Shown: positions 22,166-36,400 of the stretch, in pieces | Position numbering within the stretch: position 1 is the stretch's first letter | How the letters are laid out: the number at the start of each line of letters is the position of its first letter | Source of the DNA: Mycteria americana | Lineage: Eukaryota > Chordata > Aves > Ciconiiformes > Ciconiidae | DNA: 64,000 nucleotides | Direction: 5' to 3' | NCBI RefSeq assembly: GCF_035582795.1 | Contig: NC_134367.1 | Location: 90,441,062 to 90,505,061 of the forward strand | Notes under the pieces: model-generated | The model's input: only the letters and a program-made list of their open reading frames with translations | What the model was told of the DNA's origin: nothing | Database searches by the model: none | Program-made: the position numbers and the translations under genes

Positions 22166-25100
22166 TACCACATAGCGTAAAAATGCAACACATCCCCATA
22201 TAGTGAAAGGCCTGTCGTCGTAGCAGAAACACTGCAGGGTGAAAAAAAATCAGCCCTAACAGACATGGTGTGTTTGATATAGGAGGGAAGCGTGGCTGTG
22301 ATAATATTATGTGTAATCTCACAGGGCAAACTTGGGAAAAGTAGGCAAGTAGTCTGGAAAGCAACCTGGCAGGCACCTGTGATGCTGGAGCTGATAGGAG
22401 AAGTGTTCAAATAGGATAACTCAGGTTCTGGGAATGACACTGCAGGTCAGAGTGCCCAAACACAGCTGTCTCCTGCCTGGCCATAAGCAATGCATATACC
22501 ATTAATGGATGGATGTGGGCTCAGTGGGGTGTACTTCTAGCATCCCTGTCTCCTGTGTGGGATTGTAGGCTTCCAGCTTGGGTGTTGTGAATCACTGCCT
22601 GGAAGAGCTAATGTCTCCACTGACTCTGCTGGGGGGGGAGAGACCTCAGCACCTAGCTGAAAGGCATGGCGGTGGGATTATTCCAAACATTGCATCATTT
22701 AAGCTCAGTCTATTCTTTTCTGAATATGCAAAGGAACTAACTTAATGGACTTCTGAAAATGCTGACTTTTTCTTTTACCTTTTAGACTTACAGCGCTAAA
22801 GACAGGTTCATTGGAAAGGCACTTGTAACTTGTGGTAGCATAAACCAGAACCAGACCTGAACGTCTTCCTTTACTTTTCCAGGTGTTACCATTAGGCACT
22901 TCCTCATATCTGCCCACCGACTTTGCTCCCACAGAGATCAAACTTGCTACCTCTGTTTGTAGTGAATACTGGCATATTCTTGAGCAGCTCGGTGGCCACC
23001 AATGCCTTTACTCACACACTATGGTACTACTCATGAGAAACCGGCAGGCCCTGGCCCTGAATTAGTATCAGATGTTTGTGTTTCCTAGATCACATTACTC
23101 ATGCAGGGACAGCAATGTTTGAGTTTGAGAGGAGATGTCTCTAGAAAAGCCTGCTCTGAGAAATTAGACCGGTTCAGGAGGACCCCAGAGGTGGCAGACG
23201 AGAGGATATGAGTCTTCCAGGACTATGCTTGGATTTAAATGAGACCTTATGGTGATTTGCATTAAAAAGGATTTTGTTAATTTGGCAAGTGAATCAAATA
23301 CAAGCAGGCGATTGCTGTCAACAAATGATCCTAAGGTTCAATGGGCAACATTTATTAGCCTTTTTCTGTGATGAAATATCACAGAAATATCTCCTTAAGA
23401 TTCATTTCAATGCATTTGGATATCTTATATGTCTTTAGAATATTTTGCAATATTATAATAACTCTGTCTCCCAAGAATACACAACAGGCTGTATCTTATT
23501 TGTGTTATATCGGTATCTACAGGCCTCAGCTGAGTTTGGGACTGCTTTGCCAAGTACTATGAAAACAAATCCTGGCCTTCAAGACCATTTCCAGAGACAA
23601 GCAGTAGAAAGGAAAACAACCCCAAAAGTGGTGAGTAACTTGCTGAAGTTCGTCAGTCAGTCAGTGACACCGTCAAGAGTACAAAACAGATGTTCTTGAC
23701 CCCAAGCCATTAGAGCGCTCTGCCTACCTAGGGAGAGTTCCTCAGTGTTTGTGGTTCCAGGACACACTGTGGTTTGGTATTTCTGCAGAAACATTCAGAG
23801 CTTCTGGCGAAGTGTAAGAAGCTTCCTGTTCCAGGAGGGTAATGGGAGCAGGAGTGCAGCTCCCAGATGAGTGCTTTTCCTAAAGACAGTCACTCAAGGG
23901 CCAAAATTGGGTTTTTTTTGCCTTTTGTGTAAATATATTATGTAAAATACGTACTTTAAAACAATAGCTACAAATGCCCTACATTGCCTGGAGCTGATTT
24001 TCTATTGTCTTGAGTGACCTCTCATCTGAAGCATGGACTAAAGCCAGGCGAGAGCTGAAGTGTGTGTGGCACATAGAGATGGGAATGAGGGCTGGCAAGT
24101 GCCATTGTTCTGCTCTTTGCCTCCCAGTGAACAGCGTTTAATTCTGTTTGCGGTTGTCAGAAGAGATTAGATATCTAAATTCTGGTATCAATAAGTGGCC
24201 TGTCTGATCACTTAGGTGCAGAAAACGCGTTTCACAGAAGAAACTGTCAGATGCATGATTAAGCCATTTGCGTATTACCACAGCGGTATAGCACATGTTT
24301 ACGGAAAGTCAGCTTTTTAAAAAAGCACTCGAACAATACAAAAATAATTAAATTAACAAGAGTCCTGGGGATAAAGGATTAATTTTCCCAGCTGGCTGCC
24401 AGTGGGGATGAAGGCTGGGTTATCAGCTCCACGTAGAGAGGTCTTTCCAGCAGAGCAGCAACACTCAGAGCTGTCCTGAGGAAGGCCCTCTCCAGGGGAA
24501 CAGCACCCAAACATAAATGTTCCTCAAAGATAAATGAAAGCTAAAATGTGAATGATGGGAGGAAACCAAACAGAAAAACAGTATTGCAAAAGGGGGAGAA
24601 AAGGAATGAGCTATTATTTTCAGTGCTTTCCAGCGGAGGACACTTCTGTTAGCTTTTGGCAGAACAAAAGGACATTGCAAAGAAAGTCGGAAAAGCGCTG
24701 CTTTTCAAAACACTTTACAGTCAACTCTGAAATCATATGTGTACGTAGCCTCCAGAGGCTTGAGCAGAGGGATATGAAAACGTCCGCTGTGTTTTCTTCT
24801 CCCAGAGTGGAATATATTTTTCCTTATAAAAATAAGGGATGATGAAAGAAATTTCTCAGGAGCATTGTGGCCCCAGGCGTGCTGTCCTTGGGCATTCCCA
24901 TGCACAGCAGGGCAGGCTGGTGTCCTGGCAGGGAGGGCAGCAGCCACCAGCCCCACAGGGGAACGCGACATGAGGAGAGCCTGTGTCCCCCCTCCATGAC
25001 AATTAGCGGCAGTCATTGCTTGTCGGGGATTTGAAGTGCACGTGTGTCGCTCCTGCTCTCCAAAAATGCCACGGGAGGGGGCAGAAGGAAGATGTACTCC

Positions 25101-26139
25101 TTTCCTGCCTGCAGCCCTTTTCCACGCGACTTGTCCAAGGCCCATGAGAGAGAGGATGGAGTTGCTCCTGCAAGGCATTCAGCACCTCGGGGCACCCTGT
25201 GCTCGGCCGGTGCAGGGGTGCCAGGCTGTGGGTCCCCCCAGCCTGCAGGCAGGCCATCTCCCACCTTGGGCCAGCACCAGTTCTCCCAGCCTGATCCCCG
25301 GCTCCTTGCAGTGGATACCCGGGCCTGGGACCGACAGTGGCAATAACGGTCCATCTGGTGCAAATATTAAGCAAGACAAAATAAATGCAGGGAATAGTCC
25401 TCTTCTGACAGGAGGGGTAGGTAGGAGGGACAGAGGAGTCTGCACAAGCCCTGCTCTGGTCCAAAGGGTGAGGCAGAGCCTGGTCCCTGCTCTCCCCCGG
25501 CTCAGAAATAGATGGAGGAGACAGCAGCTAGGAACACTGGCACCCACGGGCTATTTGCTCTCTCATCACTTGCGAGGCTTTGGGGGGAAAAAAGCGCAAG
25601 GAGGGATCATGAAGGAGGGGCTGCTGGGGAGGGGAGCTCTGGGGAGCACAGCCGCTGCTCACACGCAGCATCCGCTCCCTGGGGAAGGGGCCATTCCCTC
25701 CCACCCGGCATCCTCGTCGCCTCCAGCCTTTCTGTCCCTGACTTCACACCCAGCAACCCCCTTCCCAGAGTGTTTCCACATGGAGGATTGAAATAAGGAA
25801 ACAAAAGGAAAATATGTTTGTGCTGCTGATGTGAAACTGGCAGCCCGTGCAACAACAATTCTGCTTGCGCCTTATTTCATCCCCCCCGTACCTTTGCCTA
25901 CACATGGCAAAGGGTCTGGCTCTCCTGTGCGCTGTACGGGGACTAGTGCAATGGGACCCAGCCTCAGCTGGCTGCTCTGCTCTACGGTAACGAAGACAAT
26001 TAATAATACGAGCAAAGAAGGGAGGGTTTGCCCAGAAGGAGGAAGCCAGCGTGAGCAGGACTTGGTAAGCGACATCAGAGAGACTTGTTTCTGCAAACAG
26101 TAAGTTATAGGCTAGCACAGCTCTGTGTTTTACATAAAT
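22166..26139. other. Intergenic DNA downstream of SRD5A2, nothing recognised
   Basis: No transposon or exon was identified. The GC-rich stretch at about 24850-25760 shows overlapping open frames on both strands up to 251 codons, but none has a recognisable domain and composition explains them. Confidence 0.4.
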
Positions 26140-26145
26140 TTTATT
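26140..26145 (-). terminator. Alternative SRD5A2 poly(A) signal AATAAA
   Basis: This second canonical AATAAA on the minus strand, downstream of SRD5A2, would give a 3' UTR of about 1.25 kb if used. Confidence 0.3.
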
Positions 26146-26587
26146 GTGTTTTGGAGAAAATTGTGTACAGTCAATCAGGTTACTCCAGCAGCAGGTGGTA
26201 TGTTTAGTATGTGCAGCCTGGTCTTTTTCTTTCCAGCTACTCAGCATAATTCTTAGCAGGATTTTGATGCTCTAAAGGGTAACTAAAACTATCGGCATCC
26301 GTGGGGACGTCTCTTCCTATTGGGGTTAATGACATTTTTGGGAAAATTCCCAACTATATTCTGAAATTAAGAAGAGACATCCTGTGTTTTTGTGAAAATT
26401 CAGTAACATCACTGTATCATTTCCTAATATGAGTATCTGAAAATGTTCTCCGTAGACAAAATGTACTGCCAGTGTTGGAGAACATTTTCTTCAACACAGA
26501 GCTTTCTATTTGTTGTAATTTTTGTCATACGTCACCATCTCAAGACTTTTTATGAATAACAATTGAGTGGTTTTGAGTGGACAATTT

Positions 26588-26593
26588 TTTATT
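26588..26593 (-). terminator. Candidate SRD5A2 poly(A) signal AATAAA
   Basis: The minus strand reads AATAAA about 0.79 kb past the SRD5A2 stop codon. It is the first canonical hexamer I noticed in this direction. A second copy lies at 26140-26145, about 1.24 kb past the stop. Which one is used cannot be decided from sequence alone. Confidence 0.4.
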
Positions 26594-27384
26594 CTGAAAA
26601 GAGCTCTGGATTTGCAAGAGAAAAAAAAATCCTAACGGAGCTGCACTTGCTTTAACAAAGTACATTTAAAAAAAACCCCGATGGCTGAAGATTAATCATC
26701 GGACAGAGAGGAGGGTATTGGTTATGGAAGGAACACAGACATTGCACTTGTGAGTGCCAGCTTAAGATACTTCCATTTCCGCGTTCTTCGCATCGCCTCT
26801 GTGCCATGGCACGCTGCTCCCAGCCTTGTGCCGGTGCAAGTATCCTCTTGTTGCGTTATGGTTCTGGGAGCTAAGCTGGCTTTTAGATGAAAAATAATGA
26901 GCTGAGTTATTTTCCTGGCAAAGGAGACCCCTACGCTGGTTTGAAGTGTGGCAACACCTAGGGCAGTGCCAGCAGAGCAAGGGCACGTGTGCTACGGCAT
27001 GGAGGCAGGAAGAAGCAGCTGCAGAAGTGCTATAAATTGGAGTGGCTGCTGAAGACTTTCTCTGAAGTCATGGGCTTACTTTCTACTTCTCTGCATCAGT
27101 TTTTAGCCAATGCTTTTTCTCTGATGTCAGTGCAGTTATATATCCATTTACCATAGGTAGAACTCCACTGACAAGCAAACATGTTGTTTGGGGAGTCCCT
27201 TTGCCCACAACTATCTGCAATTTCCCCTGTAATTAAAAACAAGAACTTCAGTTCCAAATTACCTTCTTGTCTGTTACAACCCCAGGTTATAATTTTTACA
27301 ATTAATTATAGGCAGACCTAACATTAAAACTAGGAATTGAAAAAAGCCCTATAAAAACAGAACACAGAGTCCATAATTCAATCA
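26594..27384 (-). other. Probable SRD5A2 3' UTR
   Basis: The sequence lies between the stop codon and the first canonical poly(A) hexamer. No repeat was recognised within it. The true end is unknown. Confidence 0.4.
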
Positions 27385-27451
27385 TTAAAAAACAAAAGGA
27401 ATCAAGGCTTTCCTTGATTTTGGATAGTCCGTAAATGTCTTGAGATAGTAC
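27385..27451 (-). CDS. SRD5A2: SRD5A2 exon 5 (terminal coding exon)
   Basis: The 67-nt coding part of the last exon follows the acceptor CTTTCAG. It completes the split Arg codon, then reads [21 protein letters not shown] and stops at TAA (27387-27385). Human SRD5A2 ends in a very similar [16 protein letters not shown]. The C-terminal lysines and arginine lie on the cytosolic side and fit an ER-resident protein. The 3' UTR continues to lower coordinates. Confidence 0.95.
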
Positions 27452-30400
27452 CTGAAAGAAAACAAGCAAGAGAGTGAACCTGCATACATACAAGGAAACT
27501 GCACAGTTTCAATACAGCTCAGCTAAGGAACCTTAAAACTCCTCCAAACGGCCTTGCTTTGTAACCTCTGTGTGTTACTCTGCAAAAGAGTGTTCCGAAA
27601 CTATTTAGACCAGTTTGTTTAATTAAGTGAAAGCTGATAATACTGTTAAGGTTCTAACAGACCTAAAGTAGAAACTTTGGGAATTCAGAGCAGGGGACCA
27701 TATCTACCCCAAAGGACTGCAGAGGTTGCAAGAGAACCCTTAGGAAAGGGTCACATTTACAAGGCTCGGGAAAAAGAGGCTTTAACACGGCGGAAGCAGT
27801 GGTGTAACTCATGTTGGATTAAATGACTGTCAGGCCCACTTGACTCAACAGGGGCTCCAGCCGACTGCCTTACTTTCACCCAGTCGCAAGTAAGCCGATA
27901 CACTTCTTGTACATAGTATTAAATTTCAATTTGATCTTGAATCCTGGCCCTGCTCCTCTGCCCTTCCCTGGCATTTTGCAAACCACTCCAAGAGCAAGCA
28001 GCAGCATACAGCAAGAAACAGTTTGATACCTGTGATGGTGATAAGCACGTGGCCCGATGCAGCAAAGAGTAAAAAAGGCAAAGGCGAAGGCTGGTAGGGA
28101 CCAGGTTGCTATGGCAAAACCAAACCATTCCACAATTTCTCCAAAGTAGTTGGCTCCAGAAACGTAGGTGAACAGTCCCCCTGCATCGACAGACAAAATA
28201 AGTAATTTTTACAGTCACTTCATGCCCATGGAAAGTTCTTTCCTATAAAGTCAGCAGCAGAATACACTACCTTTCTTATTCAGAGCCCATAACAGCAACC
28301 TAAACCCACTGCCCTGAAGCCAGTGGAGCCATGCCAAAGGAGGATTTTGTACAAGACTCTTGTACAAGAATCAAAGGTGATTCTAACCCAGAGGCTTCCA
28401 GCACTTTCACAATCATTTATTTTCATTTGGAAAAGGACTTAAGCAAGCCCAATATTAGACTTAAATTAAAATTATTAACATTAGTCAATTCTCTTCAGGC
28501 CCTAAAAAATATTTTGCAACTCCACTACGTTTGAGGAATGCAAAATCTGGATCTCAGTTTTGCATCTTAGCTAATCACAACATCTACAAGAGGCAGGTAA
28601 GTATTGGAGGCGAGAAACTCTGGGGGAGAGATATCACCATCCATAACAAGCCAACAGTAGGAGTCAACACCAAACCCAGGAAACTCCTGGATCCCCATCC
28701 ATATTGCTCTACAGAGCTAGACATTTCCTGGTTCACCGCTCTGGCCCATGGCCACTCTTCCTCACCAAGCCCTACCTTGAAGGAGGTGGAAAGGAAATTC
28801 TGCACCTTGCCTCCTTGGTGTTATTTTTTCCCCTAAAGTTTACACTGTGAATCTCCCTTTTGCAGTGTAAGAAGTCCACTACTTCTTCTTCCTGGGCATG
28901 GAGAAGAATATTTCCTTCTTTGCAGCTGCCTTTTACAAGGCTAAAATCCTCTTCCTATCTCCCACTTCAATCTTCTCTAAATTACCCAGCCCGTTTCCTA
29001 AAACCTCTCCTCACAGCCCGTGTTTTCTAGATACTCCTGTTGCTTCTCGTGGACTGTCTGCAGCCAGCTCACACTAGTCCCTGCGGCTCAGAGGGGCACC
29101 TGAACCGAGTGCCTGTGCGACACTGGCATCTCTGCTATTATTGTCACTTTGCTGTGAATTCAGTCAGAAAACATTATCTATCCTGCTGCCCTACTTTCTC
29201 CAAGGAGGTGGGGGATAAGAATATACCTTGAGGAATCTTGTAAATTACTTCCCCAGGTTTCCTCAGCTGGCGCAGCAGGAGATCGCTGTGAATGTTGATT
29301 CCCATTCCCAGCAGAAATAAGAGGAGGCCTAAGAAACAAAGAAGAAATGGATTAGAAAGACAGCTTTGCCTAGTTATCCCTACTCAAGCACATATGCGAG
29401 GTTTATCTTTGGAGCAGGCAGATAGGAGGCCTAGCGTGAGGTGGGTGGATTCTTTTTCAAGTCGAAAGATGCGCTGCTACTGAGAAGGCTACCGAACAGG
29501 GGAAGCACAGGGGACTGGTGACAAATAACCCTGTGTCAGTTGTGGGATCACAGTCCTCTGGGATCACCTGCACTGGATAGCTTCAGTGTGGAGGGCAACT
29601 CTGGACAGAAGGATGGCCATCCTGAGCACGCTGTTTTGTTGGTGAGACCAGAGCACTTTCAGCTGGTGTGAGAAAAAGCTGAACTTCCCAGCTGGCCATA
29701 GTCACCATTTATCGAACGTCAAGAGGGGGCACAAAGTACCCAGCTGACGCTGCTGGCAGCCAGCCACGGCTGTGGGCGTTACTGCAGAGTAACCGCTGAG
29801 CTGTAGGCAAGCACCATTGCTCCCATTTTACAGCTGGGGAAAGAGGAGCACAGAGAACACAAACTTATCCAGCACGTCACCGGAGCCGGTAAGGGAACCT
29901 ACGTCTCAGCGCAGCTCGGTGCACTGCCAGCGAGGCTGCTTGGACAGAGCTACAGGCATGCACGTGGAGCAGTTGCTTGCTGAAGGCTGCTGACAGCCTC
30001 TGGCCAGAATGATTCATTGACCATACTCCATTTAGCTGAAAAACTAGAGGCATTTGATTGAGAAACTCTGCAGGTGACATGCCCTACATTTCATGCCACA
30101 TTACACACTGAGAAAACCACCTCTGACAGTGACTGGGAAGCAAGGAAAGAAATAGAGGTGGTGTGTGCTAGGAAGTGTAGAAAAAAGACTGAGTGCTGAT
30201 AAAACCTCAACACTTCCAGTAGCAACAGAAAGTTGGTAAGAGTCTGTAGAGCAAGAATATACTGGCCTTTTCTTATTCAATATTTCAAGTACTGCTAAGG
30301 CCGATTTCCTTTTTTTTTTTTCATTAAATATGTATTTTATTTATCATGCAAATTATGTGATGTGGTGTTTTCTTTCTTGGGTATGGGAGCTCTTACTAAA

Positions 30401-33400
30401 CAATGTCCGTTATTTTTAATATGTGGTGCTGCCTGAAAAGACTGAACTTGCATCCACAGTCTGAAACAGGGTACAGAAAGTACCTTGGTTATTTTGTACT
30501 TATATCCAAAATGTTTCCTCAGATCTCCATGTTAATCTTAATTTCTATGCGTGTATTTAAAAAACATCCTCTGTGCAGCACCAAATGTGTAATGCCACCT
30601 AGCTGCTCTTGCTCAGCTGTTCTCTCAGGGATTTTACAGGGTGAAATTCAGCTAGGCTGTTAAGTTACGGAATATAAAGGCACCATATTAACATACAACC
30701 AGACTATGCACGATCTCTAATCTTCCCACGTGCCTTACAGGAGAAAAAAGAGCCCTTTGTCTCTAAAGCCTCATTTATGCTGGGGTTTTGCCCTTCTTTT
30801 CTCTCTCGGTCGGAATAGCTGCATCAAGCGCAAAGCGCCCTGGCAGGGAAGAGAACGCCACAGTTTGCGCTTGCACACGGGCGCTGCTGGGTGGACGCTT
30901 CTGGCTGAGCAGGGGCACATCCCCACGCAGCGGAGGCCTGAGACTGCACCTCCACAGCCCGCAGCAGCAGGAGGCTCTGGGGCGGTGTCAGGAAAACAAG
31001 GCTGGTGATTTGAGACTAACACGTAACATCGTACGCCATCAAAGGTGGCTGCCTAGCGGAAAAAAATAAAAAGTCGCTGCACATGTATTTGTTTTATCTG
31101 GGCCAGCAGGCAGGTTTTATGCTGATTTCCATCACAACTGATTTGACTCACACGTTCAGTGAAGATTAGGACATAATTCAAAATGCTTACAAATTGCTTG
31201 GAGATTAGATCTTGGGAATCCTGCAGCTGTAATTACCTGATGTAAATCTGATGTCGGTGCACCAATCATTTGGATATTCAGCGCAGTAAATCAGGTAGTA
31301 CCCCTGGAGGAAGCCATTATAGATACAGAATAACGTGCCAAAGAAAAGCAATTGCAGCGGGAAAGGTCTGCCTCTAGTGAAGAAGGGGTAAATAAATGTC
31401 CTAAGGTAGATAAGAAAACAGTGTCAGCACGTTAACTCATGATAACATTGTATTTTCAATTTCTCTGCTGTAGGAAAACAAAAAGGTTAACAAAACAAAA
31501 AATATAAAAAAGGTCAATAGAGATAAAAAAATGGAAAACAACTGCAACAAAATAAGATCAACAACTAATGGGAACAAGAAATACTGTAAATACCCACGTT
31601 TTTCTGGTCCTTCAGGACTGCACTCAAGGTGGGAAGCTAGAAATCTCATCCAGATTCACTGCTGCCTTGGGAATGTCTTTCTGCCTTCCTTCTCCCTTGT
31701 TGGTAAAATGAGGAACTTGTGCCTACAAACAGCTTTTTTGTTTTAAGACCTTGCTGTAATGCTGCAGAGGGCCAAGCAAAGGATGCTGTGGAGGCACATG
31801 GGCACACTGATGTTCAGACCAAAGTAGTGAGGGGCAGTACCAATTGCAATATTGATTCCCCAAAGGAGCATTACTATGCCACAAGCACCGTGGAGGAGCT
31901 TTCTTATGGAGAACGCATTCCTGATCCCACTACGAGGACTGATCTCGGAGGGCTTTAGCCCATGGTGGCAGATGGAGTTGAAGGCAGTGTCGAGACCCCC
32001 CTGGCTCTCTCATCCCCTGCAGTATATAGCCTAAGCTGTAATCCCCTTTCCCAGCCTCTCCCACTCCACTCAGAGACCTCCGCTCATCTCCAACACACAG
32101 CAGCTCTGTCCTGCTCTGCTTGGACACTTCAACGCAGAGGCAGAGCAATGTTGTTGGCTGCTTGGGGGAGCTGCTTTGCCGCCAGTCCCTGCCTCTCCTC
32201 CATGCTTCCAAAGTTTTCTTTAAAATAAGAAGAGCTAAAACCCCAAGTTTAATATGCTAAACACCAAGATTTCCATGCAGCTCCAGCACCTAGGGCTTCC
32301 TTAGACAAAAGCTGTGCTAACACTAGCATTAACATCTGTAGGAGCAAATAATTTGTGCTTGTATCATTTTAATTTTCCTATATCTTTGGTTCAGGTGGGT
32401 GTATCCCTTTTGACACTTTGGACAATCCATATCATCCTTGGGAGAGTGAAATGGAGACATTATATTCATATTTGTTAGGTGTTTTCTTACCTGGCCAATT
32501 AACTTCTGTATGTGGTAAAATCTACACTCTTAATTTCTTTCTTTTGCCCTCTTGGGCTTTGGGTGGTGCTCATCGTACCAGTATATAAGCATTGTTGATA
32601 AGTAATCCACATCCCGAGTTGCCAATATCAACTTAACCAAGCTAAGGCATAAAATGTCATAACATTATAAATCTAGATGAAATCATACTGAGCATGTCTG
32701 AAAGTGAGTAAGCAGAGTACAAGCAACAACATGTTAATGTCTTCACTGCTTTCCAAAGCAAGCTAAGACAGATTTCCAGCAATTAAAACAGTTGTGATGC
32801 AGAAGTGCTAAATATTTCTAAATATAGTGAAACCTAAGAGGTATGGAAAATATTTTTCAGGCAGTGGTATCACATTTGTCATGTTTATTACAGTATGGAG
32901 AGGAATGCTCTTTGGAGTAAAGTTACCAATAATTATTGGTTTTGCCCTTCGGGAATGGGATGCTGGAGTTACGAGTAGGTGAGGCCAGCTTTAGCAATCC
33001 GACCTGCCTGTTGAATTAATATCGACAAATTAGACCTGAACAGCTATGAGAAAAAGTGAGAAAGTTGCAAATGGAAACTCGGAGAAAGCAAATTGTATGG
33101 AAGAGAGAATGATATCAAACTGCACAAAGTGAGTTTAGGGGGCGGGAATTTATGCAGCAGATTGGAGTGGGACTTGCACTGCTTTATCCTTCGTCAAAAC
33201 CAGTTACGTTTGAGAGTCTCTTAATTTTTACAGCTGATGCAAACGGAAGTTTCTAGCATGAGCTGGCATTTCTCAGCTCCCAGCAAAGCTGATTGTTGCC
33301 ATGGTGCTTCCTGATGCTGCTCTCGCAGGATAAAGGTTATAGGCCCTTGAAAGGTGACTTACCCTGCAGTAACAGGAGGGCAAAAATCAGCCATAGACCT

Positions 33401-36400
33401 ATCTACCATGGATGTGGTGGATGCAAGACAGAAAGAACCTGCCTGCAAAGTATAAGTGCAATCACAGGGGAGCCAGGAGGCATCAGCTTTTTTTTTGTTG
33501 AGGGAGTGAAATCCTGGCATCGCTGAAATCCCACCTCATAGCAGTTTTGAAAATCCAAGTCAGGATTTCATCCAAGAATCTTTGTTGCCGAGCAACTTCT
33601 CCAAGGAAATCTCCTTGGGTCTGTAAATCCAGCGGCCAGATTCGGTTCTCTGCGTCTGAACAATGCCCTAAGTCTTTGTTTAAATACAGCACTTGTCGGC
33701 TTGTACTACATAGCTACTTGAGGATGCACAAACTATACCTGATGGGTTTTGAAAACGCAACGGAGATAAAGCGGGGACATTGAATAGGTTTAAATATTCC
33801 ATGGAAGAGTTTGCATCTCTGCTGGAATTATTTTGCAGTGTGAAAATCAAAGGGGGACTGAAGGCCACTATTTTAGAATAACAGAACAAAAATTGGCCTT
33901 TTGGATTTAGACCAATAACAATTTTGACCTTTTTCTCTCAGTGCAGTATGGATGACTAATCCTTTATTATCTTTATTGGCCAAAGGCACTGCATCTGACT
34001 AAACTATTGCCAACAGCTTCTTTTTAAATGAGTGAATAATAAATTATTCATCTTCTTCTCCATCAGTTATTTTCCAGAACAGGTTTTGAAGAGAAAATCA
34101 TTTGATATTGCATCAAGTTTCATCTTAAAGGTATTAGTCCAGCTCCTTGAAAACTCCTGAGACCCTCACCCAACCGAGGGGGAAACTATAGGTTTGTTCT
34201 TCTTTCCACAGAAGGTGGAAATGTTTTCACAAATGTTACCATAATCCACTAAGACTGGGCTCTCAGTCCTCCTCCAACAGCTTGTTAATTGGAGAGGTTT
34301 ATGCTGCTGCTGTGTCTTCTCCTCTCCAGGGCCCAGATGCAGTAGGTCAGACAGTAGCAGCTCATGTTTTCCAGTCTGGAAACTCGAGGTGTTTCCAGTG
34401 CTCATGAGGTGTTTTGTAAATGTACCTTAAATCATTGTGCAGTGACTGTGATGGGAGCAAGAGAACTCCCTTTTTATTTTAATCACACAGATTTACAGAT
34501 CTAGTTATTAACTAACACAAAGTTGCAATTAGCTCTCCTTTCCAAGCCACATGCAAAACATTCTACTTCCATGTTTCTCCAAAGATCTTTGGACAAACTT
34601 TTGATGACTATAATTTAAGGAACAAGAAAGATATACATATTACTGAAAAGCTTACAATTCAGATGTACAAAACAATAGTAAACCTGTCATGTCAGGTTCA
34701 TTTCCGAGTATTCTGTCTAAAAAAAATTGCTCAATCTACAACCCTTGTGCTGTTTGTGGCCCACTTAGGAAATTCATCCAACCTGAAGCCTGTTTGTAGA
34801 GACACTCTTTCTTTGAGGTCTCTTAGTAGCAGGTTCAGGGTTGGATGTAGACTTCTGGCAGGAGCAGACTCATCTTGCCTGGGCAAGAGACACAGGCACA
34901 CATCTGGATGGGAGAAGGACTGAGGAAACCCTGAGACAGATGGCACCATGCTTGGGTTTGAGGAGTTCTTGAGAAGAAGGGCAATGGAGAGCAGAAAGTC
35001 TGGGCAGCACTGATTTAAGGCAAAGACAACAGAAATGCAGAAGGATTCAGTGGCAAAATAAGAAGAGGTGTGGAACAGACTGCCATATTGAACCATTGGG
35101 GCTGCTGAATTTGGACTGGAGATGAATAAGAACAGACATATTAGAGATAAAAAATAAAATACAATATCAGAAAAGAATTTATTTGGGAGAGCTGAATAGC
35201 TGTGACCAAGAGTTTTCATGATACTGAAAGGAAGTATGTTTGAATGCAATGAAAAGAAATGTCTGTTAAATATAATCTAGAAACAACATTGAAGTGAAGA
35301 GCTCAGTAGGACTGGGAGAAGAAGGGGGATAACCACAGGTTACAGACACAGGCAGGTCCTTTAATAAAGAGAAGAAAAGTCTAAAGGTTTGGAATGCATA
35401 TTCATTTTCATATTTCAGGGGATAAATCATATTCCATTTAAGAGAGGCAGAAGGTAGCAGCTGTCCTGGGCAACAGACAACCATTTACTGCACTTTCTGT
35501 TTGAATGATCCAATATTGGCTTCTGCCAAGACAGAGTACTGGCTGTGAAGGACCTCTGCTCTGATCCAGTATGATAACTTCAGGGTTTCAAAATGTCTCA
35601 CGACTCATCTAACAACATTACACACAAACTGAACAAGTTAAAAATTATGAAGTCCCTAGAATAGATAAGCAATTGCTTAACACCAGCATTTACGAGCGAT
35701 GCTCCAGAGTGATACTCGCTATCCCAGGAAGGCTGACACTGTGGATGGCAGCACCTGCAGAAGCCAACTCCATCAAAGACTGACAGTCAAAGGGAATCAG
35801 CAACTGCGCTTGACTTCTGGCCACATAGTTAAATACAGACTTCAAGTTGAATCCTTGGTGCTGGGTCAGAAAAGCTCAGTTGCTTACAACTGCATCTGAA
35901 TAAAGTGGGATTATAGGAAAAAATATAGAAATATTTGCAAAAGCAGGTGTATCTGATGCAAATGGCTAAAAATATAATGCTGCTTCTATATTACTGTCAA
36001 TCATTGCTGAAAAAAAACATTACACATTTGACCTCAGATAAATTCAAGGAATCTGAGCAACATAATGCTCAGTCCCAACACTATAAACACCTGAAGTCAG
36101 TCATTCTTAGCATCTTAGCACTACTCAGTAGTGCCTCATTGATTGTTACGAATTTTAGGCATGCTCTACAGTTAGCAAAGAAAGAAGGACAAATACAGTT
36201 TAGAGATGAAACTGAGTACTCTTCACATTGCATACAGGAATTATTAGATGTTCTAGACTTAATAAAATACAAGTGGTTGAAAAAAGGAAAGAAAAGGAAA
36301 GGAACAGGACCTAAGAATGGGTATTTGGTTTTAATTAGTAAAGAAGAACTGTGTAGGCTTGACTCCAAGGAAAAAATTTTTGCTCTTCTAAATTCACTAC

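Noticed and set aside
25003..25791. Overlapping frames of 251, 153 and 122 codons
   Set aside because: The region is GC-rich, frames overlap on both strands, and no domain, splice pattern or repeat family was recognised.
28030..28196. Reading SRD5A2 exon 4 as starting from an ATG-like codon at 28196
   Set aside because: The bases before 28180 are intron: an AG acceptor precedes the family motif [11 protein letters not shown], and exon 3 supplies the preceding residues.
34731..35249. 172-codon minus-strand frame in SRD5A2 intron 1
   Set aside because: It is Leu/Ser/Phe-rich with no domain. The plus strand vaguely resembles old LINE sequence, but too weakly to call.
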